A stretch of DNA of 64,000 nucleotides from an uncultured Lachnospiraceae bacterium (lineage in GTDB: Bacteria; Bacillota; Clostridia; Lachnospirales; Lachnospiraceae), in contig CALGVA010000065.1 in assembly GCA_937920345.1 (NCBI GenBank), forward strand, positions 1 through 64,000, written 5' to 3'. A program made the position numbers and the translations under genes. Positions 42,290 through 50,285 of the stretch are shown here, piece after piece (within the stretch, counting starts at the first letter, position 1; each line of letters starts with the position of its first letter). A model generated the notes under the pieces. It worked only from the letters and a program-made list of their open reading frames with translations, was not told where the DNA came from and did not search any database.

Positions 42290-43620
42290 ATTGTCTTCCT
42301 CTTATACTTCCTATAATACCATACTCCTGTCAGATCCGCCAGAATCCACCCGATGGGCACGGACATCCAGATTCCCGTCACCCCGATCCATTCCACAGAT
42401 GACAGCAGATATGCCAGAAGAACCCTGGTGCCTAGCGATACCACCGTAAGCACCACCGAGATACCCGCCTTGTGGATCGCACGGTAATAGCCGTAGAACA
42501 GAAACAATAGCCCGATAGCGAAATAGAATGCACCCTCAATGCGGAGATACTCTGCGCCCGTGCTGATCGCCTCCGCGCTCTCTTCATTTAAGAACATTCC
42601 CATAAGCTGTCCTGCAAACCCCACCACGAAAGCCGAGATGATCATACAAAACAGGAACGCGCCCGCCACCGCCTCCCGCAAGCCCCGTCTGATCCGCTCC
42701 GTCTTACCGGCTCCATAGTTCTGCGCCACATAAGTGGAAAAAGCATTGCCGAAGTCCTGCACGGGTGCGTATGCAAAGGAATCGATCTTCACTGCCGCCG
42801 CAAAAGCCGCCATCACCACGGGACCGAAACTGTTTATCAGCCCCTGGACCAGCAGAATGCCGAAGTTCATGATGGACTGCTGCAGACAGGTCAATGTAGA
42901 CAGGCCCATCAGTTCCCGCAGGATACGCCCGTCCCATACACGATTTGGCTTACTGACCCTGAGTTCGGGATATCCGGCCGCATAATAGCATACGATACCG
43001 ATCCCCGCCAGATACTGGGCAAGAATCGTCGCAATCGCGGCTCCGGCCACACCCCACTGCAATCCTCTGATAAACAGAATATCCAGGACTATATTGACGA
43101 CGGCGGATATCCCTAAGAATATAAGCGGCACCATGGAATTGCCCACCGCCCGCAGCAGATTCGCCACGAAATTATACAGGAAAACCGCCGCGATTCCCGC
43201 GAAGATCCACAGCAGATACTCCCGCATGAGCGGCTCCACCGTCCCTGGCACCCGCAGAAACACGAGTATCCCATTCATCCCCGCATACACCACAATATTC
43301 AAGATCAGCGCGACCGCACCGATCGCAATAAACGCCGTGAAAATACCTTTTTCCAGCCGTTCCTGATTCTTCGCCCCAAACTGCATGGAGAAAAAGGCAC
43401 TGCTGCCCATGCACAGACCGATAATGACCGATGTAATAAACACCATCAGCGTATAAGAGGAACCGACCGCAGCCAGTGCGTTCTCTCCGAGATAACGGCC
43501 TACGATCAGAGTATCCGCAATATTATATAACTGCTGGAGCAGATTCCCTATCATAATGGGAAATGCAAACTGCAGCAGCTTCTTCATAATATTTCCTTCT
43601 GTTAAATCATGATTCTTCAT
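42286..43620 (-). CDS. MATE family efflux transporter
   Basis: A 444-residue transporter of the multidrug and toxin extrusion family with 12 predicted helices. The start MKNHDLTEGN and the following PIMIGNLLQQLYNIADTLIV are standard for the clostridial branch, which is why I place the start at 43620 although a GAAGGA site also precedes an internal ATG at 43587. Other family features are GRYLGENALAAVGSSY, GSSAFFSMQFGAK and the second-half NFGILLVQGLINSFG. MATE pumps export cationic drugs or metabolites using Na or H gradients. It heads the operon with two BMP proteins and a hybrid kinase, which hints that its substrate is also the sensed compound. Confidence 0.9.
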   Translation of the reverse strand: MKNHDLTEGNIMKKLLQFAFPIMIGNLLQQLYNIADTLIVGRYLGENALAAVGSSYTLMVFITSVIIGLCMGSSAFFSMQFGAKNQERLEKGIFTAFIAIGAVALILNIVVYAGMNGILVFLRVPGTVEPLMREYLLWIFAGIAAVFLYNFVANLLRAVGNSMVPLIFLGISAVVNIVLDILFIRGLQWGVAGAAIATILAQYLAGIGIVCYYAAGYPELRVSKPNRVWDGRILRELMGLSTLTCLQQSIMNFGILLVQGLINSFGPVVMAAFAAAVKIDSFAYAPVQDFGNAFSTYVAQNYGAGKTERIRRGLREAVAGAFLFCMIISAFVVGFAGQLMGMFLNEESAEAISTGAEYLRIEGAFYFAIGLLFLFYGYYRAIHKAGISVVLTVVSLGTRVLLAYLLSSVEWIGVTGIWMSVPIGWILADLTGVWYYRKYKRKTI

Positions 43621-43653
43621 TTCATATCTTACTTTCTTACATACACAGCTTAA

Positions 43654-43690
43654 ATACACTAAGACAGCGCATTCCGCCGCCTTAGTGTAT
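43654..43690. terminator. glnA terminator
   Basis: The perfect 10-bp stem ATACACTAAG/CTTAGTGTAT encloses a GC-rich 17-nt loop just past the glnA stop. The minus-strand tail is TTTAAG, so termination may be partial and could let transcription continue into the MATE operon. The same decamer recurs in the glnA leader at 45165-45174. Confidence 0.6.
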
Positions 43691-43702
43691 CTTCATGCTT
43701 TA

Positions 43703-45139
43703 TTACAGATCATAATACATCTTAAATTCTGCAGGATTCGGAATCTGCTCCATTTTCTTCAGTTCGGCACGCTTGCGCGCTACCCACACGTCGATCAGTC
43801 TCTGCGGGAACACACCGCCTTTCGTCAGATACTCATGATCCTGCTCCAGCGCATCCAGCGCCTCTCCCAGCGACTTCGGCAGTCCTTTGATCTTCTTCTG
43901 TTCTTCCTCTGACAACGTATAGAGATTAAAGTCGTAAGGTCCCCATCCGTTCGCTTCCGGATCAATCTGATTCTCAATACCGTCCAGTCCGGCCATCAGG
44001 ATCGCCGCATATGCGTAATACGGATTCGCCGTGGCATCTGGATTACGCAGTTCAAACCGCTTCGCTGTCGGTGACTTCGCATAAGCCGGAATCCGGATCA
44101 CCGCACTGCGGTTGGAAGTCGCGTAACCGACTGTAACAGGCGCCTCGAATCCCGGTACCAGACGCTTGAATGAGTTGGTGGACGGATTGGTGAATGCGCA
44201 TAAGGACGCAATATGCTTCAGGAGTCCGCCGATAAAATAATGCGCCGTCCGGCTCAAGCCCGAATACCCCTCCGCGTCATAGAATAACGGCTGGCCGTCC
44301 TTCATGAGCAGCATATGCACATGCAGACCGCTTCCCGCCTCCTGATAGATCGGTTTGGGCATAAACGTCGCCGTCTTTCCCACACTCGCCGCCATATTCT
44401 TAATAATATATTTAATAACCATCGTATTGTCCGCCATCGTCGGCATGTCCGCCAGTTCGACCTCAATCTCCATCTGTCCGGGACCGCCCACCTCATGATG
44501 ATGATATTTCACACGGATGCCCCAATCCTCCATCATCATGCACATGCGGCTTCTAAGATCATACCCCACATCCTGCGGCGCCGCCACATGATAGCCGCCC
44601 TTGTAAGGCACCTCATAGCCGTTATTCCCCATATTGTACGGGTCCATCGTACAGTTCCAGTCCGCCTGTCTGGTATCAATCCGGTAGCCGCAGCGCTGCG
44701 GTGATACCTCGTAGCGTGCGCTGTCCAGCAGATAGAACTCAAATTCCGGTCCGATGATCATCTGATCTGCAATACCGCTGTCTTTCATGTACTCCATAGC
44801 ACGCAGACTCACATTCTTCGGATACTGGTCAAACGGTTTGTTCTCCCCTGCACCGATCGTACATACATTACCGCACATCGTCAGCGTCGGCACCGTTGCA
44901 AACGGGTCCACATACGCGGTATCCGGGTCCGGCAGAAATACCATATCACTCTTCTCGATCGGTGCATACCCATAGTTAGAGCCGTCAAATCCGATCCCGT
45001 AAGTAAATGTGTCCTCGCCAAACCGCTCCACCGGAATGGTGATATGGCGCCACCGCCCGTCGATGTCCGTCATTTTAAAATCGATCATACGAATCTGCTT
45101 TTCCTCGCACAGCTTTAAAATTGCTTCACTTCTGTTCAT
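43703..45139 (-). CDS. glnA: Glutamine synthetase, type I
   Basis: A 478-residue GSI enzyme making glutamine from glutamate, ammonia and ATP. Signatures are TYGIGFDGSNYGYAPIEKSD near the N-terminus, the metal-binding IIGPEFEFYLLD, the ATP region KPIYQEAGSGLHVHM, NPSTNSFKRLVPGFEAPV and RIPAYAKSPTAKRFELRNPD. The FNLYTL segment sits where some GSI enzymes carry an adenylylated Tyr, but the flanking sequence differs from the enteric site, so that control is doubtful. Length is normal. AAGGAG lies before the ATG. A terminator follows, and a decamer shared with that terminator lies in the leader. Confidence 0.96.
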   Translation of the reverse strand: MNRSEAILKLCEEKQIRMIDFKMTDIDGRWRHITIPVERFGEDTFTYGIGFDGSNYGYAPIEKSDMVFLPDPDTAYVDPFATVPTLTMCGNVCTIGAGENKPFDQYPKNVSLRAMEYMKDSGIADQMIIGPEFEFYLLDSARYEVSPQRCGYRIDTRQADWNCTMDPYNMGNNGYEVPYKGGYHVAAPQDVGYDLRSRMCMMMEDWGIRVKYHHHEVGGPGQMEIEVELADMPTMADNTMVIKYIIKNMAASVGKTATFMPKPIYQEAGSGLHVHMLLMKDGQPLFYDAEGYSGLSRTAHYFIGGLLKHIASLCAFTNPSTNSFKRLVPGFEAPVTVGYATSNRSAVIRIPAYAKSPTAKRFELRNPDATANPYYAYAAILMAGLDGIENQIDPEANGWGPYDFNLYTLSEEEQKKIKGLPKSLGEALDALEQDHEYLTKGGVFPQRLIDVWVARKRAELKKMEQIPNPAEFKMYYDL

Positions 45140-45282
45140 TGCCCCCTGCTCCTTTCAAATTTCCCTTAGTGTATACGTCAGACCGGTGTATCCTGTGCTC
45201 TTATGATACCCGAATCCGGATGATAATTTCAGTATACCATACAAGAGCCGGTTACCGCATTATCTTTTTAAAACAAATGAGG

Positions 45283-46056
45283 TCACCGGTTTTTCGGCAA
45301 CCCCATTTTGTCTATAATACCATTCGCGCTCACGCCCGGATGCGTCAGGTACAGCCGGCAGATCTGCCCGGCAAGTTCCTCGCTGATGCCGTTCCTTACT
45401 GCAGTCTCCTTTACAGTCAACCTTTTATCGGTATCCCGCATCACGCCTTTGACGACCCGCTTCAGATCAAGGGAGACCAGCTGCTGCTCCAATGCTCCTT
45501 TCTCCGCCGTATCCTCTATTGTATCCGTTCCTCCGGCACCGCCGGTTTGCATTCCGCACGTTCCGGCACTGCCTGCTCTTACTGTTCCGGTGCGCTGCAC
45601 GACTTCTGCTTTCTCCACCTTATATGTACCGTCGTCTTCAACCGTAAGCACCGCGAAAGTGACCGGCTGCGTAAAGCGCCTCGGTCCGCAGCTCCCTGGA
45701 TTGAGATAAAGCCGTCCGCCCTCATGCTTTTCTTCATATTTATGGGAATGTCCGTATATGATGACATCCGTATCCTTTAAGCCCTCTTCTCCTTTCGGAA
45801 TATACTTTTTATTATGTACCATAAAGAAGCGGACACCGTACAGACTGACCGAGAGCGTCTCCGGCAGTTCCCTGGCCCATTCCTTATCATTATTGCCCCG
45901 CACGACATAGGTCGGCGCAATCCTGTTCAGCTGTTCCAGAACCGCCGGCTTATTGATATCCCCGCCGTGCAGGATCGCCTCACAGTCCGCCAGCGCTTCC
46001 GCCACCTCCGGGCGGAGCAGACCATGGGTATCTGAAAGAATTCCTATCTTATGCAT
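45283..46056 (-). CDS. YfcE/MJ0936-type metallophosphoesterase with C-terminal extension
   Basis: A 257-residue protein. Residues 1-155 are a calcineurin-like phosphoesterase with all metal motifs: LSDTHG, HGGDI, VRGNND, FMVHN and YGHSHKY, then NPGSCGPRR. YfcE-like enzymes hydrolyse phosphodiesters in the cytoplasm. The family usually ends near residue 160. Here about 95 more residues follow: a Gly/Thr-rich linker (RAGSAGTCGMQTGGAGG) and a helical module ending LYLTHPGVSANGIIDKMGLP that could bind nucleic acid or protein. ATG 46056 has GGAG upstream, preferred over an in-frame ATG 12 bp earlier. Confidence 0.85.
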   Translation of the reverse strand: MHKIGILSDTHGLLRPEVAEALADCEAILHGGDINKPAVLEQLNRIAPTYVVRGNNDKEWARELPETLSVSLYGVRFFMVHNKKYIPKGEEGLKDTDVIIYGHSHKYEEKHEGGRLYLNPGSCGPRRFTQPVTFAVLTVEDDGTYKVEKAEVVQRTGTVRAGSAGTCGMQTGGAGGTDTIEDTAEKGALEQQLVSLDLKRVVKGVMRDTDKRLTVKETAVRNGISEELAGQICRLYLTHPGVSANGIIDKMGLPKNR

Positions 46057-46141
46057 CGCAGACTCCATTCTGTTGTGTTACGTCCTGATTAATCTCCCTG
46101 ATCACCCCGCAGCCGGCAGTTGAAGCGTGCGTTCTTCTCCG

Positions 46142-47224
46142 TCACAACTGTGTCAGCCCGGATAACGGCTTAAAAATATATCCCATCTCTTCCCATTTCG
46201 TCAAAAGTTCATCCAGAATCTCCGCATTGGTTGACGAAGTATTATGCAGCAGTACGACCGCCCCCGGATGTATCCGTGTCGTGAGCTTGTCAAACGCTTC
46301 CTCATGACCGGGCTGGTTGTTCTGATCCCAGTCCACATAGGCCAGACTCCAGAAGATCGTCTTGTATCCCAGTTCACAGGCTGCCTTCAGGTTATCCGCA
46401 TTACATTTTCCCTGTGGCGGACGATAATATACAGAAAGTTCAGTGCCTGTGATCTCCCGGAACAGTTCCGCCACATCGTCCAGTTCCTTCTGAAAAGCCT
46501 CCCTGTCGGAAATGGAGGACATATCCGGATGATGGTAGGTATGGTTTCCCACTATATGTCCATCTTCCACCATGCGCTTTACCAGTTCCGGCGCCGTCTC
46601 CAGGAAATGCCCGACCACAAAGAACGCCGCTTTCACGTTATGTTTCTGCAAGGCATCCAGAATCGGTTCCGTATTGCCGTTCTCATACCCGCAGTCAAAG
46701 GTAAGATAGATCACCTTCTCGCTGTCGTCACCCACATAATAGGCATCGTACCATGCCAGATCTTCCGGCAGTGCGTTTCCCCCGGGCTGTGTCCCCGCCT
46801 CCCCGAAAGAAAGTCCCCAGTCCTCCGAGGCAAGCGTCAGTTCAAAATCCGCAGGCGGCTGTCTCCTGTCAGACTCCCCGCTGTCGTCTGTCATTGCCTG
46901 TACGCTGCCCGGGCTCTCCTGTGGCTGCGTCTCTGTAACCGTGCCTGTTGTCTCTGCCGCTGCCGTCTTGTGATCCGTTCCGGTCTGTGCCGCGTCCGCC
47001 CGGTCAGCATCCGGTTCCGTGTCAAAAGCCGCCGCACTTAATTGTTCTGTATCCGTCCTGCCTGCTTCCGCCTGAGTACGCTTCACCGATACTTCTGTTT
47101 CTTTTTCCGTTGCGCTCTGACAGCCGGACACCCCTGTCATTGTCACTGCCGTCATCATCATTACTGCAAATACCGCCGCAGTCTTACCCGCGCACTTACG
47201 GCCGCCGCTCTTCCCGTTCCTCAT
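46142..47224 (-). CDS. Polysaccharide deacetylase, PdaA-like lipoprotein
   Basis: A 360-residue exported enzyme. The signal sequence ends in GVSGCQS, a plausible lipobox. A Thr/Glu/Asp-rich spacer runs to about residue 145. The NodB domain follows with VIYLTFDCGYENGN (catalytic base region, in the PdaA-like form), the zinc-binding HTYHHPDMSS, YYRPPQGKCN and the late VVLLHNTSSTN. PdaA-type enzymes remove acetyl groups from peptidoglycan muramic acid, for example to make muramic lactam in spores. AGGAG lies before the ATG. It follows a VanY-like carboxypeptidase on the same strand, so both act on the wall. Confidence 0.88.
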   Translation of the reverse strand: MRNGKSGGRKCAGKTAAVFAVMMMTAVTMTGVSGCQSATEKETEVSVKRTQAEAGRTDTEQLSAAAFDTEPDADRADAAQTGTDHKTAAAETTGTVTETQPQESPGSVQAMTDDSGESDRRQPPADFELTLASEDWGLSFGEAGTQPGGNALPEDLAWYDAYYVGDDSEKVIYLTFDCGYENGNTEPILDALQKHNVKAAFFVVGHFLETAPELVKRMVEDGHIVGNHTYHHPDMSSISDREAFQKELDDVAELFREITGTELSVYYRPPQGKCNADNLKAACELGYKTIFWSLAYVDWDQNNQPGHEEAFDKLTTRIHPGAVVLLHNTSSTNAEILDELLTKWEEMGYIFKPLSGLTQL

Positions 47225-47277
47225 GATACCATTCTCCTGTTTCTCATAGTTAACGCCACCGGAAATATCACTTGCGG

Positions 47278-47312
47278 TCCTGCCAAAGCTTCCATATACG
47301 GCTTTGGCAGGA
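47278..47312. repeat. Strong hairpin between the VanY-like and deacetylase genes
   Basis: TCCTGCCAAAGC (47278-47289) and GCTTTGGCAGGA (47301-47312) pair perfectly over 12 bp with an 11-nt loop. Outer ACCGG and ATATC segments extend the pairing with bulges. No U-run follows in either direction, so it is not a standard terminator. Confidence 0.55.
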
Positions 47313-47436
47313 ACCGGAAGCGGATATTGGTCATGTCGTTTACTATATGTATTTTATCATACTGTGCCTGCCGCCCGGTCCCCGTATAACGGCCGACTGT
47401 ATTCTTATGATAAAATACGTCTGCATCGGAATTGCA

Positions 47437-48216
47437 TCATCTATGCATCAAAGTTGCATCATCGGCATGGTAATCCGCAAGATATTCCTCCAGGCAGATT
47501 CCCCTTTCGTATATCTCGGCTGCCGCCGCAGTTCCCACGTACCGGTAATGCCATGGCTCGTTCGCCACTCCCGTAATATCTGTCTTGTCCGACGGATAGC
47601 GGTTAATAAATCCATACAAATGCGCATGCCTGCCTAACCATGCATATACTTCCTCGCTCCCGGAGTGTATCCTGTCAGCATTGATATCCACCGCAAGCCC
47701 CAGTTCATGTTCACTCGTGCCGGGAACGGCCACCCATAATTCCGTCTCCGTTCTGGCTTCCGCCTCCGTCAAGCCGTCCGCCTGATATCTCTGCATTCTT
47801 TCCTCATAGATATCTGTCTGTTCCTGTCTCGTCCGGTAGCCGCTTCTCACAATCGGATAGATTCCTTCTGCCCTGGCGTCGTCAAACATCTCCTGCAGAT
47901 ACGGGTAGATCCGCTTGTCCACACGTTCTCCGTTGGATAGCTCAATGATTTCCGCCTCCGCGCCTTCCGGTAAGGGATTCCATTTGTTGACCAGGGTCAG
48001 TTCCCAGCCCTGTACGAAATCATCCGATGTCTGACCGGAATCCATCCTTACGTCATACGCCATGTTTTCCCGGTTCTCAAGTACACCGATACGGAAGATT
48101 ACCATCACGATACAGACCAGCATAGAGAAATTCAGAAATAACTGTATCCGTTTTTTTCTTTTCTTTTTTCTGCTCCGTCTGCCTCTTCTTTCAGGCTTTG
48201 CATCATACTTATACAT
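47437..48216 (-). CDS. D-alanyl-D-alanine carboxypeptidase, VanY/M15B type
   Basis: A 259-residue membrane-anchored zinc peptidase that trims the terminal D-Ala of peptidoglycan stem peptides. A very basic N-terminus and a helix (LFLNFSMLVCIVMVIFRIGV) precede the outer domain. Motifs are SGYRTRQEQTDIY, the zinc-binding SEHELGLAVDI (His and Asp) and EPWHYRYVG (Glu and His). It lies downstream of a VanS/VanR-like pair on the same strand, as in vancomycin-resistance and related wall-sensing loci, but no D-Ala-D-Lac or D-Ala-D-Ser ligase is present. GGGAGG precedes the ATG. Confidence 0.9.
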   Translation of the reverse strand: MYKYDAKPERRGRRSRKKKRKKRIQLFLNFSMLVCIVMVIFRIGVLENRENMAYDVRMDSGQTSDDFVQGWELTLVNKWNPLPEGAEAEIIELSNGERVDKRIYPYLQEMFDDARAEGIYPIVRSGYRTRQEQTDIYEERMQRYQADGLTEAEARTETELWVAVPGTSEHELGLAVDINADRIHSGSEEVYAWLGRHAHLYGFINRYPSDKTDITGVANEPWHYRYVGTAAAAEIYERGICLEEYLADYHADDATLMHR

Positions 48217-48309
48217 ATCCGGCCCTCCCGTCTTGATACATGTATTGTATCAATCGCAGGCATGCCGTTTCTGCTTTTAATCTGACAGTTTTCTTAAATC
48301 TATTGACTC

Positions 48310-48325
48310 AAAATCTTAAGATTTT
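48310..48325. promoter_or_regulatory. 16-bp perfect palindrome upstream of the VanY-like gene
   Basis: AAAATCTTAAGATTTT is a perfect palindrome about 95 bp before the VanY-like start, in the 226-bp gap after the kinase gene. It is a candidate binding site for the linked VanR-like regulator or another factor. A second dyad, GATACA-ATACA-TGTATC on the minus strand, lies nearer the gene (about 48236-48252). Confidence 0.45.
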
Positions 48326-48442
48326 CTTATTTCCCGGTGTGCAGCTTTTCAATGACAGGCACATTTTGCGTAACACTCCTGCCTTCTGCTTCCATGTTAC
48401 CCTTTTGCGCTGTCCGGGTTTCCGGTACATTACGCTGAATAA

Positions 48443-49591
48443 TTACTGCACCGGGATACTGACCGTAAATACACTCCTCTCGTTCTCGCTCATTGCCGTA
48501 ATGCTTCCGCCGTGGGCCTCCACGATCTCTCTGGCAATGGCAAGCCCCAGTCCGGCGCCCCCGGCAGCCGTGCCCCTGGCGCTGTCCAGTCTGTAGAATT
48601 GTTCAAATATCCGTTCCAGTTTCTCCTGTGGAATCGTACTGCCCTGATTACTGAATTGAAACGTAATCCTGCCTTCCCGTTCTTCTGCCGTGATCCTGAT
48701 CTGTGTACCTGCATAACTGTAAAGCACGGCATTGCGAAGCAGATTATCGAAAACTCTCTGCATCTTATCCGCATCACACTTCTGCACCAGTTCCGGCGGC
48801 GCATCCAGAAGGCATTCCAGATTTTTCTCTTTTAACATAGGGCGAAACTCGTAGACCAGCTGTTCCAGCAGCCGCGTCATATTGATCCTGCTGTACTGCA
48901 GCGAAAGATCCGAGAAATTAAAGCGCGCAATCTCAAAAAATTCGTTAATCAGATCTTCCAGCCGTTCCGCCTTAGTCAGTGAGATCGAAAGGTATTTCGT
49001 CCGCAGTTCCTCCGAAATCTCCGCTTCATCGCGCAGCAGATTCAAGTAACCGATCACCGACGCGAGCGGCGTCTTCAAGTCGTGCGCAAGGTACATGATC
49101 AGATCATTTTTACGCTGTTCGGTCAGATTTACATCCAGTTTTTGCTTTTCCAGCGTGTGCTTGATCGTATTCATCTTCTTTTCTATCGCCGTCAGTTCCG
49201 GAGAAAGAGAAATCTCTTCCGCCTCCTCCTGCAGCAGCGCGTCCATTCCGGTGTTGATTTCCAGAAAATATCTTGTAAACCTGTTCAGATACAGTCTGAA
49301 GATCACACAAAAAAGTACGACGATGGCAATCGCGAACACGAGATCAATATGATTGCGGAACATCTGGCGGTAAAGCCTGTTCGCCGTTCCATACTCCAAA
49401 GACAAATGCCTGTGCAGGAAGTTGACCACCCAGTTCGCAAAATGCCTGTGCAATACAAACCTGTACAGCAGATAAATGCCCGTCACTGCGCCGAGCAGCA
49501 TAAGCACGATCCGCACGGACATCCTCGTCCGGAACTGAAAAAAATCATTGTTATTGATTTCGCCGCTTTTGATCTCATTTCTATTTTTCAA
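48443..49591 (-). CDS. VanS-like sensor histidine kinase
   Basis: A 382-residue kinase. Two helices (about 27-47 and 82-101) flank a short outer loop of about 35 residues, as in VanS of VanB/VanG-type systems. HisKA has YLAHDLKTPLASVIGYLNLL with phospho-His 170. The ATPase part shows NLLRNAVLYSY, FSNQGSTIPQEKLERIFEQF and GGAGLGLAIAREIV. The start is a TTG overlapping the end of the regulator gene by 11 bp, with AGGATA upstream; no better in-frame ATG lies near. With its regulator it probably reads a wall or envelope signal and controls the VanY-like gene below. Confidence 0.88.
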   Translation of the reverse strand: MKNRNEIKSGEINNNDFFQFRTRMSVRIVLMLLGAVTGIYLLYRFVLHRHFANWVVNFLHRHLSLEYGTANRLYRQMFRNHIDLVFAIAIVVLFCVIFRLYLNRFTRYFLEINTGMDALLQEEAEEISLSPELTAIEKKMNTIKHTLEKQKLDVNLTEQRKNDLIMYLAHDLKTPLASVIGYLNLLRDEAEISEELRTKYLSISLTKAERLEDLINEFFEIARFNFSDLSLQYSRINMTRLLEQLVYEFRPMLKEKNLECLLDAPPELVQKCDADKMQRVFDNLLRNAVLYSYAGTQIRITAEEREGRITFQFSNQGSTIPQEKLERIFEQFYRLDSARGTAAGGAGLGLAIAREIVEAHGGSITAMSENERSVFTVSIPVQ

Positions 49592-50285
49592 TGGTATATC
49601 CTACTCCCCATACGGTCTTGATAAAGCGCGGGTTTCTTGGCGGTTCCTTCATCTTCTCCCGCAGCCTGCCGATATGCGTCATGACCGTATTATTCTGGTC
49701 CAGGTACTTCTCGCCCCACACGGCTTCAAACAGCTGCTCCGACGCGACAACCGTCCCCTGGTGTTCGCACAGGTACCAGAGAATCGAAAATTCGATCGGT
49801 GTGAGCAGCAGTTCTTTCTCATAGAGGAAACAGCTGTGGTTTGTGCGGTTGATACGCAGTCCTCTGATATCGTATTCGCTTCCCTCCGGCTCCCGCCGCC
49901 CAGGCACAGCATGATTATAATGTGTATACCGCCGCAGCTGTGTCTTGACTCTGGCCACCACCTCAAGCGGATTAAAAGGCTTTGTTATATAATCATCGGC
50001 GCCCGCCGCCAGTCCCGTGATCTTATCCGCATCCTCAATCTTCGCCGTGAGCATGATAATCGGGAAAAAATACTGTTCCCTGATTTTCCGGCAAAGACGA
50101 ATACCGTCAATATCGGGCAGCATAATATCCAGAATAGCAAGATCAGGTTCCGTTTCTTCTATACACTGTAATGCCTGTGCCGCGTTGTAAAACTTGTACA
50201 CCGTATAACCGTCACTTTGCAGATAAACCTCTATGAGATCGGCAATTTCTTCCTCATCATCCACAACCATGATTTTCTTGTTCAT
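49581..50285 (-). CDS. VanR-like OmpR-family response regulator
   Basis: A 234-residue DNA-binding regulator. Its receiver starts KKIMVVDDEEEIADLIEVYL with phospho-Asp 53 in LAILDIMLPDIDG and the Lys in ITKPFNPLEV. The winged helix has LLTPIEFSILWYLCEHQG, VWGEKY and VMTHIGRLREKM. AAGGGGAC precedes the ATG. Its start lies within the end of an unknown gene (29-bp overlap) and its end overlaps the kinase, so the three are translated together. Similarity to VanR is by overall wording; the targets are not known. Confidence 0.9.
   Translation of the reverse strand: MNKKIMVVDDEEEIADLIEVYLQSDGYTVYKFYNAAQALQCIEETEPDLAILDIMLPDIDGIRLCRKIREQYFFPIIMLTAKIEDADKITGLAAGADDYITKPFNPLEVVARVKTQLRRYTHYNHAVPGRREPEGSEYDIRGLRINRTNHSCFLYEKELLLTPIEFSILWYLCEHQGTVVASEQLFEAVWGEKYLDQNNTVMTHIGRLREKMKEPPRNPRFIKTVWGVGYTIEK

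Noticed and set aside
44315..44704. Plus-strand His-rich frame
   Set aside because: It is antisense to the catalytic core of glnA.
48320..48430. 40-codon basic minus-strand frame after the VanS-like gene
   Set aside because: It has no ribosome site and overlaps a palindrome; likely chance.
47437..50285. Vancomycin resistance cluster
   Set aside because: Only VanR-, VanS- and VanY-like genes are present. No vanH, ligase, vanX or vanT gene is in the window.
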